Of a DNA stretch of 37,884 nucleotides, positions 8,880-17,482 are shown piece by piece. The notes below the pieces were generated by a model. That model was not told the DNA's origin, ran no database searches, and worked only from the letters and a program-made list of their open reading frames with translations. Each line of letters opens with the position of its first letter. The stretch's first letter is position 1. The translations under genes were made by a program, and so were the position numbers. The DNA is from Spirochaetota bacterium (GTDB lineage: Bacteria > Spirochaetota > UBA4802 > UBA5550): assembly GCA_009787025.1 (NCBI GenBank), contig WRGT01000061.1:1-37884 (forward strand). Direction: 5' to 3'.

Positions 8880-9839
8880 ATGAAGATTAAACTTTGGGGA
8901 GTCAGAGGCTCTTTTCCTACAACTTTAAGTTCAAAATCCATAGAAGAAAAGATAATTGCAGCGCTTACAATTGCGAAGCCCGGGGATATATCGTCTGAGG
9001 AATCTGTTAGAGAATTTGTAGCAAATCTTCCACTCTCTGTGAAAGGGACATATGGAGGAAATACTACCTGTATTGAAGTAAGAACGAGTTCCGGCGAATT
9101 GATTATAATAGATTGCGGTTCAGGTATAATTAATTTAGGGAATGAGTTGATGGTGGGTGATTTTGGGAGAGGCAAAGGAGTTGCTAATATATATTTGACA
9201 CATACACATTGGGATCATATTAATGGAATCCCTTTTTTTGCTCCGTTGTTTGTGAAGGGGAATAGATTTAATTTTTATTCTCCAATACCGGATTTGAAAG
9301 AGAGGATTGATCATCAGCAGGTTAAGACGCATTTCCCTGTAACCTTTGATGATATGGCGTCATCAAAGAGGTTTTTCACCATAAAGCCGGATGAGGATTT
9401 TTATATAAATGAGAATAAACTCTATTCAAAGAGTATGCCTCACCCAGGCGGGTCTTATGGACTTAGGGTTGAAGAGGGGGATAAGGTTTTTGTTTTTACA
9501 AGCGATTGTGAATTCAATATAAATGAGATAGATGATATCCACGCTTATGAAGATTTTTTTAAAAATGCCGATTTATTGATTTTTGACACACAGTACACAA
9601 TCAATGAAGCTCTGTTGGATAAAACATCGTGGGGCCATTCTTCCGCATCAATAGCTATTGATATTGCCGTTAAGTATGAAGCGAAAAAACTTGTTCTCTT
9701 TCACCACGATCCGAGTTACAGCGATGATAAATTAAATATTATTTTGTCAAATGCAAAATCATATATTAATGCGAATAGAAAGATAAAAGATGATTTTATT
9801 TTAGATATTGCTTGTGAAGGGATGGAATTTGATCTGTGA
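8880..9839 (+). CDS. Metallo-beta-lactamase fold hydrolase
   Basis: The 319-residue enzyme has the metal-binding signature LTHTHWDHINGIPFF (His108, His110, Asp112, His113), further ligands in MPHPGG and TSDCEF, and a late histidine in VLFHHDPSYSD. The long insertion before the HxHxDH motif and the end motif are like a family of predicted phosphodiesterases (Lactamase_B_2 group) often found with signal-transduction domains; in this copy the enzyme domain stands alone. It is probably cytoplasmic because there is no signal peptide. It is transcribed divergently from the aminotransferase. The substrate is unknown; a cyclic nucleotide is one possibility. Confidence 0.85.
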   Translation: MKIKLWGVRGSFPTTLSSKSIEEKIIAALTIAKPGDISSEESVREFVANLPLSVKGTYGGNTTCIEVRTSSGELIIIDCGSGIINLGNELMVGDFGRGKGVANIYLTHTHWDHINGIPFFAPLFVKGNRFNFYSPIPDLKERIDHQQVKTHFPVTFDDMASSKRFFTIKPDEDFYINENKLYSKSMPHPGGSYGLRVEEGDKVFVFTSDCEFNINEIDDIHAYEDFFKNADLLIFDTQYTINEALLDKTSWGHSSASIAIDIAVKYEAKKLVLFHHDPSYSDDKLNIILSNAKSYINANRKIKDDFILDIACEGMEFDL

Positions 9840-9846
9840 TTAGATG

Positions 9847-11439
9847 CTAAAACGGAAAATCATCTTTCTTTATAATAACGTCTTCCTCCTTTGGTAATTC
9901 GGCTTTTTCGTGAACTCTGTTTCCTTCAACATATATAGCTCTCAATGGTCTGACAGGGCATACGTTTTCGCAAGCTCCGCATCCTATACATATTGCCTGA
10001 TTAATCTCAGGAATAACCAATCCCTTTTTAAATGGAACCATGTCAACTGCTTTTGTAGGGCAGTGCTCAGAACATGCGCCGCATGCAGTACCGTTTGTAT
10101 ATGTTATGCAATTCTCCTTAACAAAATATGATTTTCCTAATTGGATAAGATGTTTTTCTGATTTATCTAATCTCTTTATAGCGCCGGTTGGACAAACCTC
10201 GCTGCAGATTGTACAGTCATAATTGCAATAGCCCGTATTGAAGTCTAAGAACGGCTGCATAATTCCCGACAGCCCGTATTGCAGTACTGCCGGTTGAAGT
10301 ACTGATGACGGACATCGCGTAACGCATAGATAACATGCCGTACAATTTTTATTGAAATCATCTATGCTTATAGAACCCGGCGGTGATGTAAATATTTTTT
10401 TCTTATACTGTTTCTGTTTTGATATATCCTGAACATATAAAATTTGTTCTTTGTCGGATTTTTGTCCAAAAAGAATTGAAGGAATAAACAATAGTCCCGT
10501 AATAAAACTTTTCCGTTCGATTTTTCCCGCTTTATTATATGCGGCAGATTGATTTTCCCTGTTAGACTCCGCTTTCGTTGTAAAATATTGTTTTCTAAAT
10601 TTTATGCTTGAATTTGGACAAACCTGAACGCAGTTAAAGCATGATACGCATCGTGAAAAATCAACATAATTGTCTTTATGCTTAATACATGAACTTTTAC
10701 ATATAGATTCACATAGCCTGCAGTGAATACATCCGTCATTGGATATGGTGATTTTTAAAAATGAAACTTTTGATATTAATCCGAGTAACGTTCCTGCGGG
10801 ACATATTGAATTGCAGTATAATCTCCCTTTTAAGAAGGCAGTGAGTGAGATTAAAAATATAATTAATGCTGCTGTTATGATTACAATGATATTAGCATAT
10901 TTAATATCAATGGAATACATGGAGTATATATTAAACTTCATTAATAAAGATGCGATTATATTATTTATCCATAGCAGTCCCGGTGTTACGATTGATGACA
11001 AAAATTTTCCATATAACGAAAACGGATCAAGCCACAGGATTAATATTGTTCCCACAAAAGGGAATGATAATAATGTTAAGCATAATATTAAATATCTTAA
11101 AACTTTATTCTCCGCAGAATAGCCGTATTTTTTTTTGGTATTGAGGATAGATGAAATACGTGAAATTATATCCTGATATATCCCAAGAGGGCATAAGAAT
11201 GAACAGTAAATCCTCCCTGAAAAAACAGTTATAAGTATGATTAAAATAAATAATAAATAAACAGGTGAGGGCGTATGAATAAAGCTCAAGTATGACGGTA
11301 TAAATTGGGTAACTGCAATATATTTTGCCGTCACTGCGGGGATAAAACTATAGATGTCCAAAAAGATTGAACTTATGAGTACTATTGTCAATAGGGCAAA
11401 TAGTACCCTGAATTTCTTTAAAGCGCGGTAGAACTTCAA
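9847..11439 (-). CDS. Membrane polyferredoxin, NapH-NapG-like fusion
   Basis: The 530-residue protein joins two parts. Residues 1-230 are membranous, with several hydrophobic segments and the two NapH/NosR-type motifs GRIYCSFLCPLG (75-86) and GRLYCNSICPAG (205-216). After two 4Fe-4S motifs (Cys237/240/243/247 and 264/267/270/274) comes a hydrophobic segment ERKSFITGLLFIPS that looks like a remnant Tat-type signal. The C-terminal part then has four more clusters (Cys366-376, 405-416, 444-460, 484-494) arranged as in the periplasmic ferredoxin NapG/MauM. It should pass electrons from the quinone pool to a periplasmic acceptor, but no nitrate reductase gene is near. It starts with TTG overlapping the stop of the DUF362 gene (TTGA), with AAGGAT upstream. 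Confidence 0.85.
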   Translation of the reverse strand: MKFYRALKKFRVLFALLTIVLISSIFLDIYSFIPAVTAKYIAVTQFIPSYLSFIHTPSPVYLLFILIILITVFSGRIYCSFLCPLGIYQDIISRISSILNTKKKYGYSAENKVLRYLILCLTLLSFPFVGTILILWLDPFSLYGKFLSSIVTPGLLWINNIIASLLMKFNIYSMYSIDIKYANIIVIITAALIIFLISLTAFLKGRLYCNSICPAGTLLGLISKVSFLKITISNDGCIHCRLCESICKSSCIKHKDNYVDFSRCVSCFNCVQVCPNSSIKFRKQYFTTKAESNRENQSAAYNKAGKIERKSFITGLLFIPSILFGQKSDKEQILYVQDISKQKQYKKKIFTSPPGSISIDDFNKNCTACYLCVTRCPSSVLQPAVLQYGLSGIMQPFLDFNTGYCNYDCTICSEVCPTGAIKRLDKSEKHLIQLGKSYFVKENCITYTNGTACGACSEHCPTKAVDMVPFKKGLVIPEINQAICIGCGACENVCPVRPLRAIYVEGNRVHEKAELPKEEDVIIKKDDFPF

Positions 11440-12380
11440 ATAGTTATCCTTTTTATATTCATCTTGTCAAGATCTGTCTTTCCAAGACCGTATTCTCTTG
11501 CCAGCTTAATATATCTTATATCTTCCGGTTTTTTAATAGATGAATTTTCCCTTGCAAGGACCGATACGCCTGCAGAATCTATTGCAACAGGGTCGGTAGA
11601 TATGAAAAGGTACTCATATTTTACAGCGTCCGAAGGGCTGTATCCTCTAGGTCCGTTTTTTACCATTACTCTCCATCCATCAAGCACTGTTAGATCGGTT
11701 TTGCGAAAAGTTGCAAAATCGGCTATGCACTGGTGCAGGTCTTTGCTGTGCCATTCCCTTCTGTCCCATACAACACCCATTAGATTTTTCATTGAACCTG
11801 TTACGCTTGCAGATCCATGGTGTTTAAGAACAGGCACGTTGATTACAACGTCACATTCCACGAATAGCTTATGGACAAGAGCCTCTTTTAAGACTTTTGC
11901 TCGCGGAATACTTTTCTTGACATAATACTCTTGAGAATTTGCAGCTACAACATTTCCGCCGTTATTTTTTGCGTACTCTTCTATTTTACTGTTTTTATAA
12001 CAATTCTGCCATGAATCGCATGTGTGATCAAAAACATAAACTTCCGCTGCTCCGGCATTTAAGCATTCTTTTACTATAACGCCGATGAGTTCTGGGGATG
12101 TATTAGCGCCATATTCGGGAGATCTGTCCCAGCCTATATTAGGTTTTACTAAAACCTTTTGTCCTTTCTTAACAAATTTTTTCATGCCTCCGAGAAATTC
12201 TATCCCTTTCTTAAAGAGTTCGTCAGGACCTTTACCTCCTTGAAGCGCTATCATGTCAAATGAAGATTTATCATCCGCAGCCTTCGCATACTTTAGAAAC
12301 AACGGAAATAGTGTGAATGAAAAAAATGTTTTATAAGATATTTCTTTAACTTTTTGTATAAATCTTCTTCTCGTAATCAT
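11436..12380 (-). CDS. Tat-exported DUF362 protein
   Basis: The product of 314 residues starts with a twin-arginine signal (TRRRFIQK, then a hydrophobic stretch ending about KYAKA), so it should be folded in the cytoplasm and exported to the periplasm, probably with a cofactor. The body carries DUF362 features: KVLVKPNIGWDRSPE, a segment VINVPVLKHHGSASVTGSMKNLMG, and DPVAIDSAGV. DUF362 function is not established; members are often linked to ferredoxin domains. I chose the ATG at 12380 because AAGGAGG stands 4 bases upstream and the Tat motif follows at once; a longer frame to 12431 would run through the terminator at 12397-12422. Its stop overlaps the start of the Fe-S membrane protein, so the two are probably one electron-transfer unit. 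Confidence 0.85.
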   Translation of the reverse strand: MITRRRFIQKVKEISYKTFFSFTLFPLFLKYAKAADDKSSFDMIALQGGKGPDELFKKGIEFLGGMKKFVKKGQKVLVKPNIGWDRSPEYGANTSPELIGVIVKECLNAGAAEVYVFDHTCDSWQNCYKNSKIEEYAKNNGGNVVAANSQEYYVKKSIPRAKVLKEALVHKLFVECDVVINVPVLKHHGSASVTGSMKNLMGVVWDRREWHSKDLHQCIADFATFRKTDLTVLDGWRVMVKNGPRGYSPSDAVKYEYLFISTDPVAIDSAGVSVLARENSSIKKPEDIRYIKLAREYGLGKTDLDKMNIKRITI

Positions 12381-12384
12381 ATTG

Positions 12385-12391
12385 CCTCCTT
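12385..12391 (-). promoter_or_regulatory. Strong ribosome site fixing the DUF362 start
   Basis: Read on the minus strand this is AAGGAGG, followed by CAAT and ATG. It decides the start at 12380 over the upstream in-frame codon. Confidence 0.8.
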
Positions 12392-12396
12392 GGAAT

Positions 12397-12422
12397 AAAA
12401 AAGACCGCCTAATCGGCGGTCT
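12397..12422 (-). terminator. Rho-independent terminator of the lipoprotein gene
   Basis: On the minus strand, GACCGCC and GGCGGTC pair perfectly around a 5-base loop (one further A-T pair outside), followed by a run of six T. It ends the transcript of the gene at 12441-12857 and separates it from the DUF362 gene, which then needs its own promoter or depends on read-through. Confidence 0.85.
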
Positions 12423-12440
12423 CAGGAACAATTAAAATGT

Positions 12441-12857
12441 TTATTTTTTCGGGAAATTATAAGCTTTTTCATCAAGCACTTTTACAACTTTGCCTTGTGA
12501 TATTGCAAACCAGTTCTTTCCCTTTACTTCATCTCCCTTGGCATTCTTGCTGTACCATGCGCAGTTTAACAGCCAGCCGTCGTTCTCATCGTAATCTACC
12601 GCATCAAAATTAAGACAAGTGGTGCCGAATGACGGATTTTCTCCGGGTATTGTCTGAAGTTTTTCTGCATCAGCTTGTGGAATAGGAACCGTTGACCCTG
12701 ACGGATTTTTAATGTAATTCTTAATAAATTCTACAACCGCTTCCGAAGTAGCTTCGGCGCCGTGCTTAGCTATGCGCGCTTTTTTCTCGCTGTTGCACAT
12801 GACCAGAAACGCCATGCTTATAAGCATAGACATCCCAAATAAAACTATTTTTTTCAT
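12441..12857 (-). CDS. Small predicted lipoprotein, function unknown
   Basis: The 138-residue product has a lipoprotein signal: MKKIVLF, a hydrophobic stretch, then FLVMC with Cys21 as the probable lipidation site; the relaxed lipobox suits spirochaetes. The mature part has a helical start and a C-terminal part with DENDGWLLNCAWYSKNAKG and WFAISQGKVVKVLDEKAYN, which reads like a small beta domain. I do not recognise the family. The gene is followed by its own terminator, so it may be a single-gene transcript upstream of the DUF362/Fe-S pair. Confidence 0.75.
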   Translation of the reverse strand: MKKIVLFGMSMLISMAFLVMCNSEKKARIAKHGAEATSEAVVEFIKNYIKNPSGSTVPIPQADAEKLQTIPGENPSFGTTCLNFDAVDYDENDGWLLNCAWYSKNAKGDEVKGKNWFAISQGKVVKVLDEKAYNFPKK

Positions 12858-13030
12858 TTTTTTCTCCTTAATATATTTTTTGTGCCGTATTTTATTTTCT
12901 ATTTTCTATCTCAAATATTCCATATTTTGTCAAATATTTATTTATATTATAGGAGATATATTTATATTATATTTTTATATTTATAGAAAACGATTTTTTG
13001 TCTTTCTAAATTCTACGATTAATGACCTGT

Positions 13031-13912
13031 TTACTTTACGGCATAAATAACCATTGAGCTTGTCATTGCAAAGTTTCCCAAACGGATTTTACTTTTCATA
13101 TGATAAGAAATAATTCTTAACCAGTATCTATAATCTAAAATACTTTTAAAACTTCCCCGCGATTTTAGGAGTTTTGGCAATAACCCAAATTCTACAGGAT
13201 AGTATATTTTTATCTTCACAAAACCTGTTTTTCTAAGAAGATCTGAAAGATTCTCTGCAGTAAAATATGAAAGATGACCCGGCATAAAGTATTCATAATC
13301 TTTCCCTAAGTCTCTTGCCTGTTTAGCGTTCATGTTGGCTGTTTGTATAACAAGAACGCCGTCTTTTCGTAAAAGGTCAAAGCATTGAGTTATTGCATAA
13401 ACAGGATCAGACAGGTGTTCTATAAGTTCTATCATTGTGATAACGGAAAAGAAATTGCTGCTAAACTTGTGGTCATAGAGTGTTCCGTGGTGAATATTTC
13501 TGCCAAACTGTTTTGTTACTTGCGAGTATGCATAATCGGATATTTCAATTCCAAACGGCGTGTAGTATTTAGCGGCAGATTCAAGCAGTCCGCCGAATGA
13601 ACATCCCACATCAAGAAAATTTCCGCTGTTTGCATATTTGCGTATAATCTTAATCCGTTTATCCCAAACATAGCGTGAATATTTTTTTATATCCCTTTCA
13701 TCAATATATGAATAATCGGCTCTCCCCCTGAAATAATCCTCAGAGTAAAAATTTTTTATTACGTCATCTTTAAACTGCGGATTCATAAATATAAATCCGC
13801 AGTTTTCACAGATGTCTGTATGGAATTTTAGTCTGTATCTGTCAATGTGATATTTGTGCGTTATTTTACTGCTGCTGCATAGAGGGCAAAAAGTTTTACG
13901 AGGTAAAAACAT
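13031..13912 (-). CDS. SAM-dependent methyltransferase with N-terminal zinc ribbon
   Basis: The 293-residue protein starts with a likely zinc ribbon (Cys9, Cys12, Cys35, Cys38; CPLC and CENCGF) followed by a class I methyltransferase domain. Motif I is NFLDVGCSFGGLL (98-110), and VITMIELIEHLSDP is the typical motif II/post-motif segment of the Methyltransf_23 type. Such proteins often act in O-antigen or sugar modification as C- or O-methyltransferases, but the substrate cannot be told here. The ATG lies one base after the stop of the transglutaminase-like gene, so the two are translationally linked. Confidence 0.85.
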   Translation of the reverse strand: MFLPRKTFCPLCSSSKITHKYHIDRYRLKFHTDICENCGFIFMNPQFKDDVIKNFYSEDYFRGRADYSYIDERDIKKYSRYVWDKRIKIIRKYANSGNFLDVGCSFGGLLESAAKYYTPFGIEISDYAYSQVTKQFGRNIHHGTLYDHKFSSNFFSVITMIELIEHLSDPVYAITQCFDLLRKDGVLVIQTANMNAKQARDLGKDYEYFMPGHLSYFTAENLSDLLRKTGFVKIKIYYPVEFGLLPKLLKSRGSFKSILDYRYWLRIISYHMKSKIRLGNFAMTSSMVIYAVK

Positions 13913-13913
13913 T

Positions 13914-14618
13914 TTAAATAATATCTTCTTTCATGAAATCGCGTTTGTTTTTTTCATCTTGAGCTTCAATAAGTCTAATCCATGAGTCAAATCGTTCCTT
14001 GCCGTATGTTTTTTCCCATGATTTTAAAATAATATCAATAGGTATGTCGGAGAACTCTCCGTGGTATTCGGTATATTCCATGAAGCGTGAATTTTCGGAA
14101 TTAGCTTCTTGAAAAACGGAATCGTTTATTCCGTCAAATTCAAGAGGCGTCACTTTATGAAGCTTGCATAGCTCGGCATTAAACGCAGGCGTAGCTTTTA
14201 CCCATTTTTCGTCAAGCCAAATTTCTGTATATCCGTGATAGGGGATTATATTTGTTCCCAGAAAATCTATAAGCTGCTTTGTTGAGAGATGATTTTTTAC
14301 AGTTGCAAAACCTACTCTGGCAGGGATACCTGCTTTCCTTGCCAATGAACACAGGAGTCCTGCCTTGCCGATACAAAAAGCCTCTTTGGTTTTTATTACA
14401 TTGCTGGACCTGTAATGCTCAGGTTTATAGAAAGGCAGGTACGGATTATATTTTATATCGTCTCTAACGTGCAGATAGAGTTTAACAGCCTTTTCTCTTG
14501 GAGTATATTCATTATTGCCTAATATTCCTTTCATATACTCAACAACTATTTCACTGTCACTGTCTAAAATTTCCGTAGGTTTAAGATACTCTTCCATGTT
14601 TTCCATATAATTATCCAA
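13914..14618 (-). CDS. Transglutaminase-like protein, possibly altered active site
   Basis: The 234-residue protein contains a transglutaminase-like core. Cys82 in EAFCIGKAGLLCSLARKAGIP is at the nucleophile position, and His128 in YHGYTEIWLDEKWV is the partner. Where the family usually has Asp (WxxxDP), this protein reads KWVKATPAFN, so Thr143 stands in the third catalytic position by my alignment. No signal peptide is seen, so it is probably cytoplasmic. It may be a protease or amidase of the transglutaminase superfamily or a catalytically weakened member. The methyltransferase gene follows immediately and is probably co-expressed. Confidence 0.8.
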   Translation of the reverse strand: MDNYMENMEEYLKPTEILDSDSEIVVEYMKGILGNNEYTPREKAVKLYLHVRDDIKYNPYLPFYKPEHYRSSNVIKTKEAFCIGKAGLLCSLARKAGIPARVGFATVKNHLSTKQLIDFLGTNIIPYHGYTEIWLDEKWVKATPAFNAELCKLHKVTPLEFDGINDSVFQEANSENSRFMEYTEYHGEFSDIPIDIILKSWEKTYGKERFDSWIRLIEAQDEKNKRDFMKEDII

Positions 14619-14776
14619 AGTAATTTAATATTATTTATACTAAAATACGCTTATATGATTATGTCAATTAGAAATCGTCTTAGGATGGAATTTTTAAGCG
14701 CGCATAAACAGGGAGTACGCGAGATGACGCGGATGGTCGGGACAGGGATTTATTTGATTTAAAAAAATTAACTAAT

Positions 14777-14836
14777 CGCGCTAAGCCCGACATAGTCACG
14801 CTGAGCCTGATATAGTCACGCTGAGCCTGATATATT
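14777..14836. repeat. Three tandem 20-base repeats
   Basis: Units at 14777-14796, 14797-14816 and 14817-14836 follow the pattern CACGCTGAGCCTGATATAGT. Units 2 and 3 differ by one base; unit 1 is more diverged. They lie in the gap between the transglutaminase-like gene and the HAD gene, which point away from each other. They could be a regulatory array or a minisatellite. Confidence 0.8.
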
Positions 14837-14903
14837 ATTTGACATATACGCATATATCAAATCTCATAAGATGAATTAATCAATACTAAGGAATTAAAGC
14901 AGC

Positions 14904-15554
14904 ATGAAAAGCTATAACCATATAATATTTGATCTTGACGGAACTATTTCCGATCCCGGACTTGGTATAACAAATTCGATCATGTATGCTCTTAAAAAAT
15001 TTGGTATGGAATCCGAAAGAGATAATCTCTATAAATTTATAGGTCCTCCACTTCGGGAAACTTTCAGGAATCACTTTGGATTTAGCAGGGAGAATGCAGA
15101 ACTTGCCGTAAAATATTACAGGGAGTATTTTTCTAAAAAGGGTATATATGAAAACGTCCTCTATCCGGATATGAAGGAGCTTCTTCAAAAACTGCACAGC
15201 GCAGGTAAAAGATTATACATTGCAACTTCAAAACCTCTGGAGTACACACTTATAATTCTTGAACATTTTGAAATAAGATCAAACTTTACTTTTATTTCAG
15301 GAAGCAACATGGATGGTTCTATGAGTGAAAAGAGTGAGTTGATAGGCCGTATAGCGCCAATCATTGGCATAGAATTTTTCGACAAGACTATTATGGTAGG
15401 CGATAGAGTATATGATATAGAAGGAGCTAAGCATCACAAGATTGATTCGGCAGCAGTCTTATATGGTTATGGTGATTTTTTAGAACTTAAAGAAGCCGAA
15501 CCTGTATATTTAATTAAAAGCATAGAAGAGTTGTCGTCTTTTCTTTTAGGGTAA
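14904..15554 (+). CDS. HAD-superfamily phosphatase, phosphoglycolate phosphatase-like
   Basis: This cytoplasmic hydrolase has all HAD motifs. Motif I is FDLDGTISD (Asp10 nucleophile, Asp12 acid/base), motif II is YIATSKP, and motif IV is MVGDRVYDIEGAKHH. The 216 residues and a helical cap inserted after motif I place it with the Gph/PGMB type, which act on 2-phosphoglycolate, beta-phosphoglucose or pyrophosphate. The exact substrate is not readable. AAGGA lies about 12 bases before the ATG. It converges with the MORN gene; only 29 bases separate the two stops. Confidence 0.88.
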   Translation: MKSYNHIIFDLDGTISDPGLGITNSIMYALKKFGMESERDNLYKFIGPPLRETFRNHFGFSRENAELAVKYYREYFSKKGIYENVLYPDMKELLQKLHSAGKRLYIATSKPLEYTLIILEHFEIRSNFTFISGSNMDGSMSEKSELIGRIAPIIGIEFFDKTIMVGDRVYDIEGAKHHKIDSAAVLYGYGDFLELKEAEPVYLIKSIEELSSFLLG

Positions 15555-15583
15555 AGGTGAGACAGCTGTATTTACAACTGCAT

Positions 15584-17482
15584 CTACTGCTTATCCCCAA
15601 TATATTTATCATCCTCATAATATCCCTTTTCATATACTTTGCCGTCAGGATAATAAGTTGTACCTTTCCCGTGTCTTTTCCCGTCTTTCCATTGACCTGA
15701 ATATTTTTCACCACCTGCATAAAAAAATGTTCCTTTGCCATCCCTTCTTCCATTTTTCCATTGACCTGAATATTTCTCACCATCAGCATAAAAAAATGTT
15801 CCTTTGCCATGCCTCTTCTCATCTTTCCATTGACCTGAATATTTTTCGCCATCAGCATAAGTAAAAGTTCCACTGCCATGTATTTTCCCATTTTCCCAAT
15901 GACCTGAATATTTTCCACCGTCAGCATAAGTAAATGTTCCTCTGCCATGCCTTTCGCCATCTTTCCATTGACCTGAATATTTTTCACCATCAGCATAAAT
16001 AAATGTTCCTTTGCCATGCCTTTCGCCATCTTTCCATTGACCGGTATATTTTTCACCATTTGCATAAAGAAAGGTTCCTTCTCCATCTATTAAGCCGTCT
16101 TTGAATTGACCTGTATATTTAGCGCCGTTTAAGGAGCTGTATGATCCTTCTCCGTTTAATAGTCCATTATTAAATTGACCTGCAAGAATATTCCCATTTG
16201 CGTAAGTCTCTATTCCATTACCGTTTGGCAAGCCGTCTTTGAATTGACCTGTATATTTAGAGCCGTCTAAGGAAGTGAATGTTCCTTCTCCATTTCGTAA
16301 ACCATCTTTGAATTGTCCTGTATATGTATCTCCATTTGCGTAGTTTTCAGTTCCCTCTCCGTTTGGTAAACCGTATTTGAACTGGCCTGTATATATATCC
16401 CCATGCGAATAAATCTCCTTTCCATTCCCATGTCTTTTCCCATCTTTCCATTGTCCGGAATATTCTCCGCCATCGGAATAAGTTATGGTTCCATTACCGT
16501 TTGGCAGACCATCTTTGAGTTGACCTGTATATTCCCCTCCATCAGAGTAGATTAAGGTTCCATTTCCGTCTGTCAGATCTTCTTTGATATCTTTATTTTT
16601 TTCTTCATTTGAGTAAGCCGCTATTGGTAAAACATTTTTAATTTGACCTATATATATATCGCCATCAGGGGAAATCTCCACCCCCTTGCCTTTTAGTAAA
16701 TTATCTTTGAATTGATATACATGTATATCTTCGTTTGAAGAAATAAATGTCCCCTTGCCGGTTGGTAAACCATTTTCAAATTGACCTTGATATTGAGCGC
16801 CGTTTGAGTAGGTTTCGGTTCCCTCCCCATTTGGTAAACCATCTTTGAATTGGCCTGTATATATATACCCGTCCGGGGAGACGAACGTTCCTTCTCCGTT
16901 TGGTAAATCATCTTTAAATTGACCTGTATATTCCTCTCCATCTGAGTAGGTTATGGTTCCTTTGCCGTTTTGTAAACCATCCTCCCATTCCCCTGTATAT
17001 TTCTTCCCATCAGAGAAAATAAATGTTCCCTTACCGTTTTGCAAACCATCTTTCCATTGACCGGTGTATTTAGTTCCATCCGAGTATGTCTCTGTACCTT
17101 CGCCGTTTTGCAATCCGTCTTCCCATTGACCGGTGTATTTTCTTCCATCAGATGAGATATAGGTTCCTTTACCGTGCCTTTTTCCATTTTTCCATTGTCC
17201 GGAATATTCTCCGCCGTCTGAATAAGTAAAGGTTCCTTCTCCGTCTGGTAAACCATCTTTCCATTGACCTGTATATTCTCCATCAGATGAGATATAGGTT
17301 CCTTTACCGTGTCTTTTTCCATTTTTCCATTGTCCGGAATATTCTCCGCCGTCTGAATAAGTAAAGGTTCCTTCTCCATGTCTTTTACTGTCTTTGAATT
17401 GACCTATATATTTATCTCCATTTATATAAGTCATTGTACCCATTCCGTTTTGGCAATCTCCAGAAATAGAAATACAATCCAT
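15584..17482 (-). CDS. Giant MORN-repeat protein (about 27 repeats)
   Basis: Nearly the whole 632-residue protein is made of 23-residue MORN repeats with the pattern GxGTxxYxDGxxYxGQWKDG. I count about 27 units; one in the middle (near residues 285-305, containing NEEKNKDIKEDL) has decayed. There is no signal peptide, membrane segment or enzyme domain. MORN repeats form long beta-hairpin ribbons and serve as scaffolds or as lipid/membrane-binding surfaces. The first residues (MDCISISGDCQNG) suggest a pared-down N-terminus that may once have carried a signal. DNA repeats are 69 bases long; 17146-17242 and 17281-17377 differ by one base in 97, so the array has expanded recently. AGAGGA precedes the ATG. 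Confidence 0.9.
   Translation of the reverse strand: MDCISISGDCQNGMGTMTYINGDKYIGQFKDSKRHGEGTFTYSDGGEYSGQWKNGKRHGKGTYISSDGEYTGQWKDGLPDGEGTFTYSDGGEYSGQWKNGKRHGKGTYISSDGRKYTGQWEDGLQNGEGTETYSDGTKYTGQWKDGLQNGKGTFIFSDGKKYTGEWEDGLQNGKGTITYSDGEEYTGQFKDDLPNGEGTFVSPDGYIYTGQFKDGLPNGEGTETYSNGAQYQGQFENGLPTGKGTFISSNEDIHVYQFKDNLLKGKGVEISPDGDIYIGQIKNVLPIAAYSNEEKNKDIKEDLTDGNGTLIYSDGGEYTGQLKDGLPNGNGTITYSDGGEYSGQWKDGKRHGNGKEIYSHGDIYTGQFKYGLPNGEGTENYANGDTYTGQFKDGLRNGEGTFTSLDGSKYTGQFKDGLPNGNGIETYANGNILAGQFNNGLLNGEGSYSSLNGAKYTGQFKDGLIDGEGTFLYANGEKYTGQWKDGERHGKGTFIYADGEKYSGQWKDGERHGRGTFTYADGGKYSGHWENGKIHGSGTFTYADGEKYSGQWKDEKRHGKGTFFYADGEKYSGQWKNGRRDGKGTFFYAGGEKYSGQWKDGKRHGKGTTYYPDGKVYEKGYYEDDKYIGDKQ

Noticed and set aside
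10739-11122. 127-codon open frame opposite the Fe-S membrane protein
   Set aside because: It is the shadow of the membrane-part codons; no ribosome site and no domain is seen.
12381-12431. Longer N-terminus for the DUF362 protein
   Set aside because: It would place coding sequence over the terminator and put 17 residues before a Tat signal that follows a strong ribosome site directly.
14777-14836. Tandem repeats considered as a CRISPR array
   Set aside because: The units are 20 bases and touch each other with no spacers, and no cas gene is present.
15514-17379. Long open frames in another register of the MORN region (for example 190 and 142 residues)
   Set aside because: The repeat unit is 69 bases, a multiple of three, so a stop-free register stays open through all copies. 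The proteins are Met/Lys-rich periodic nonsense and lack ribosome sites; the MORN frame is real.
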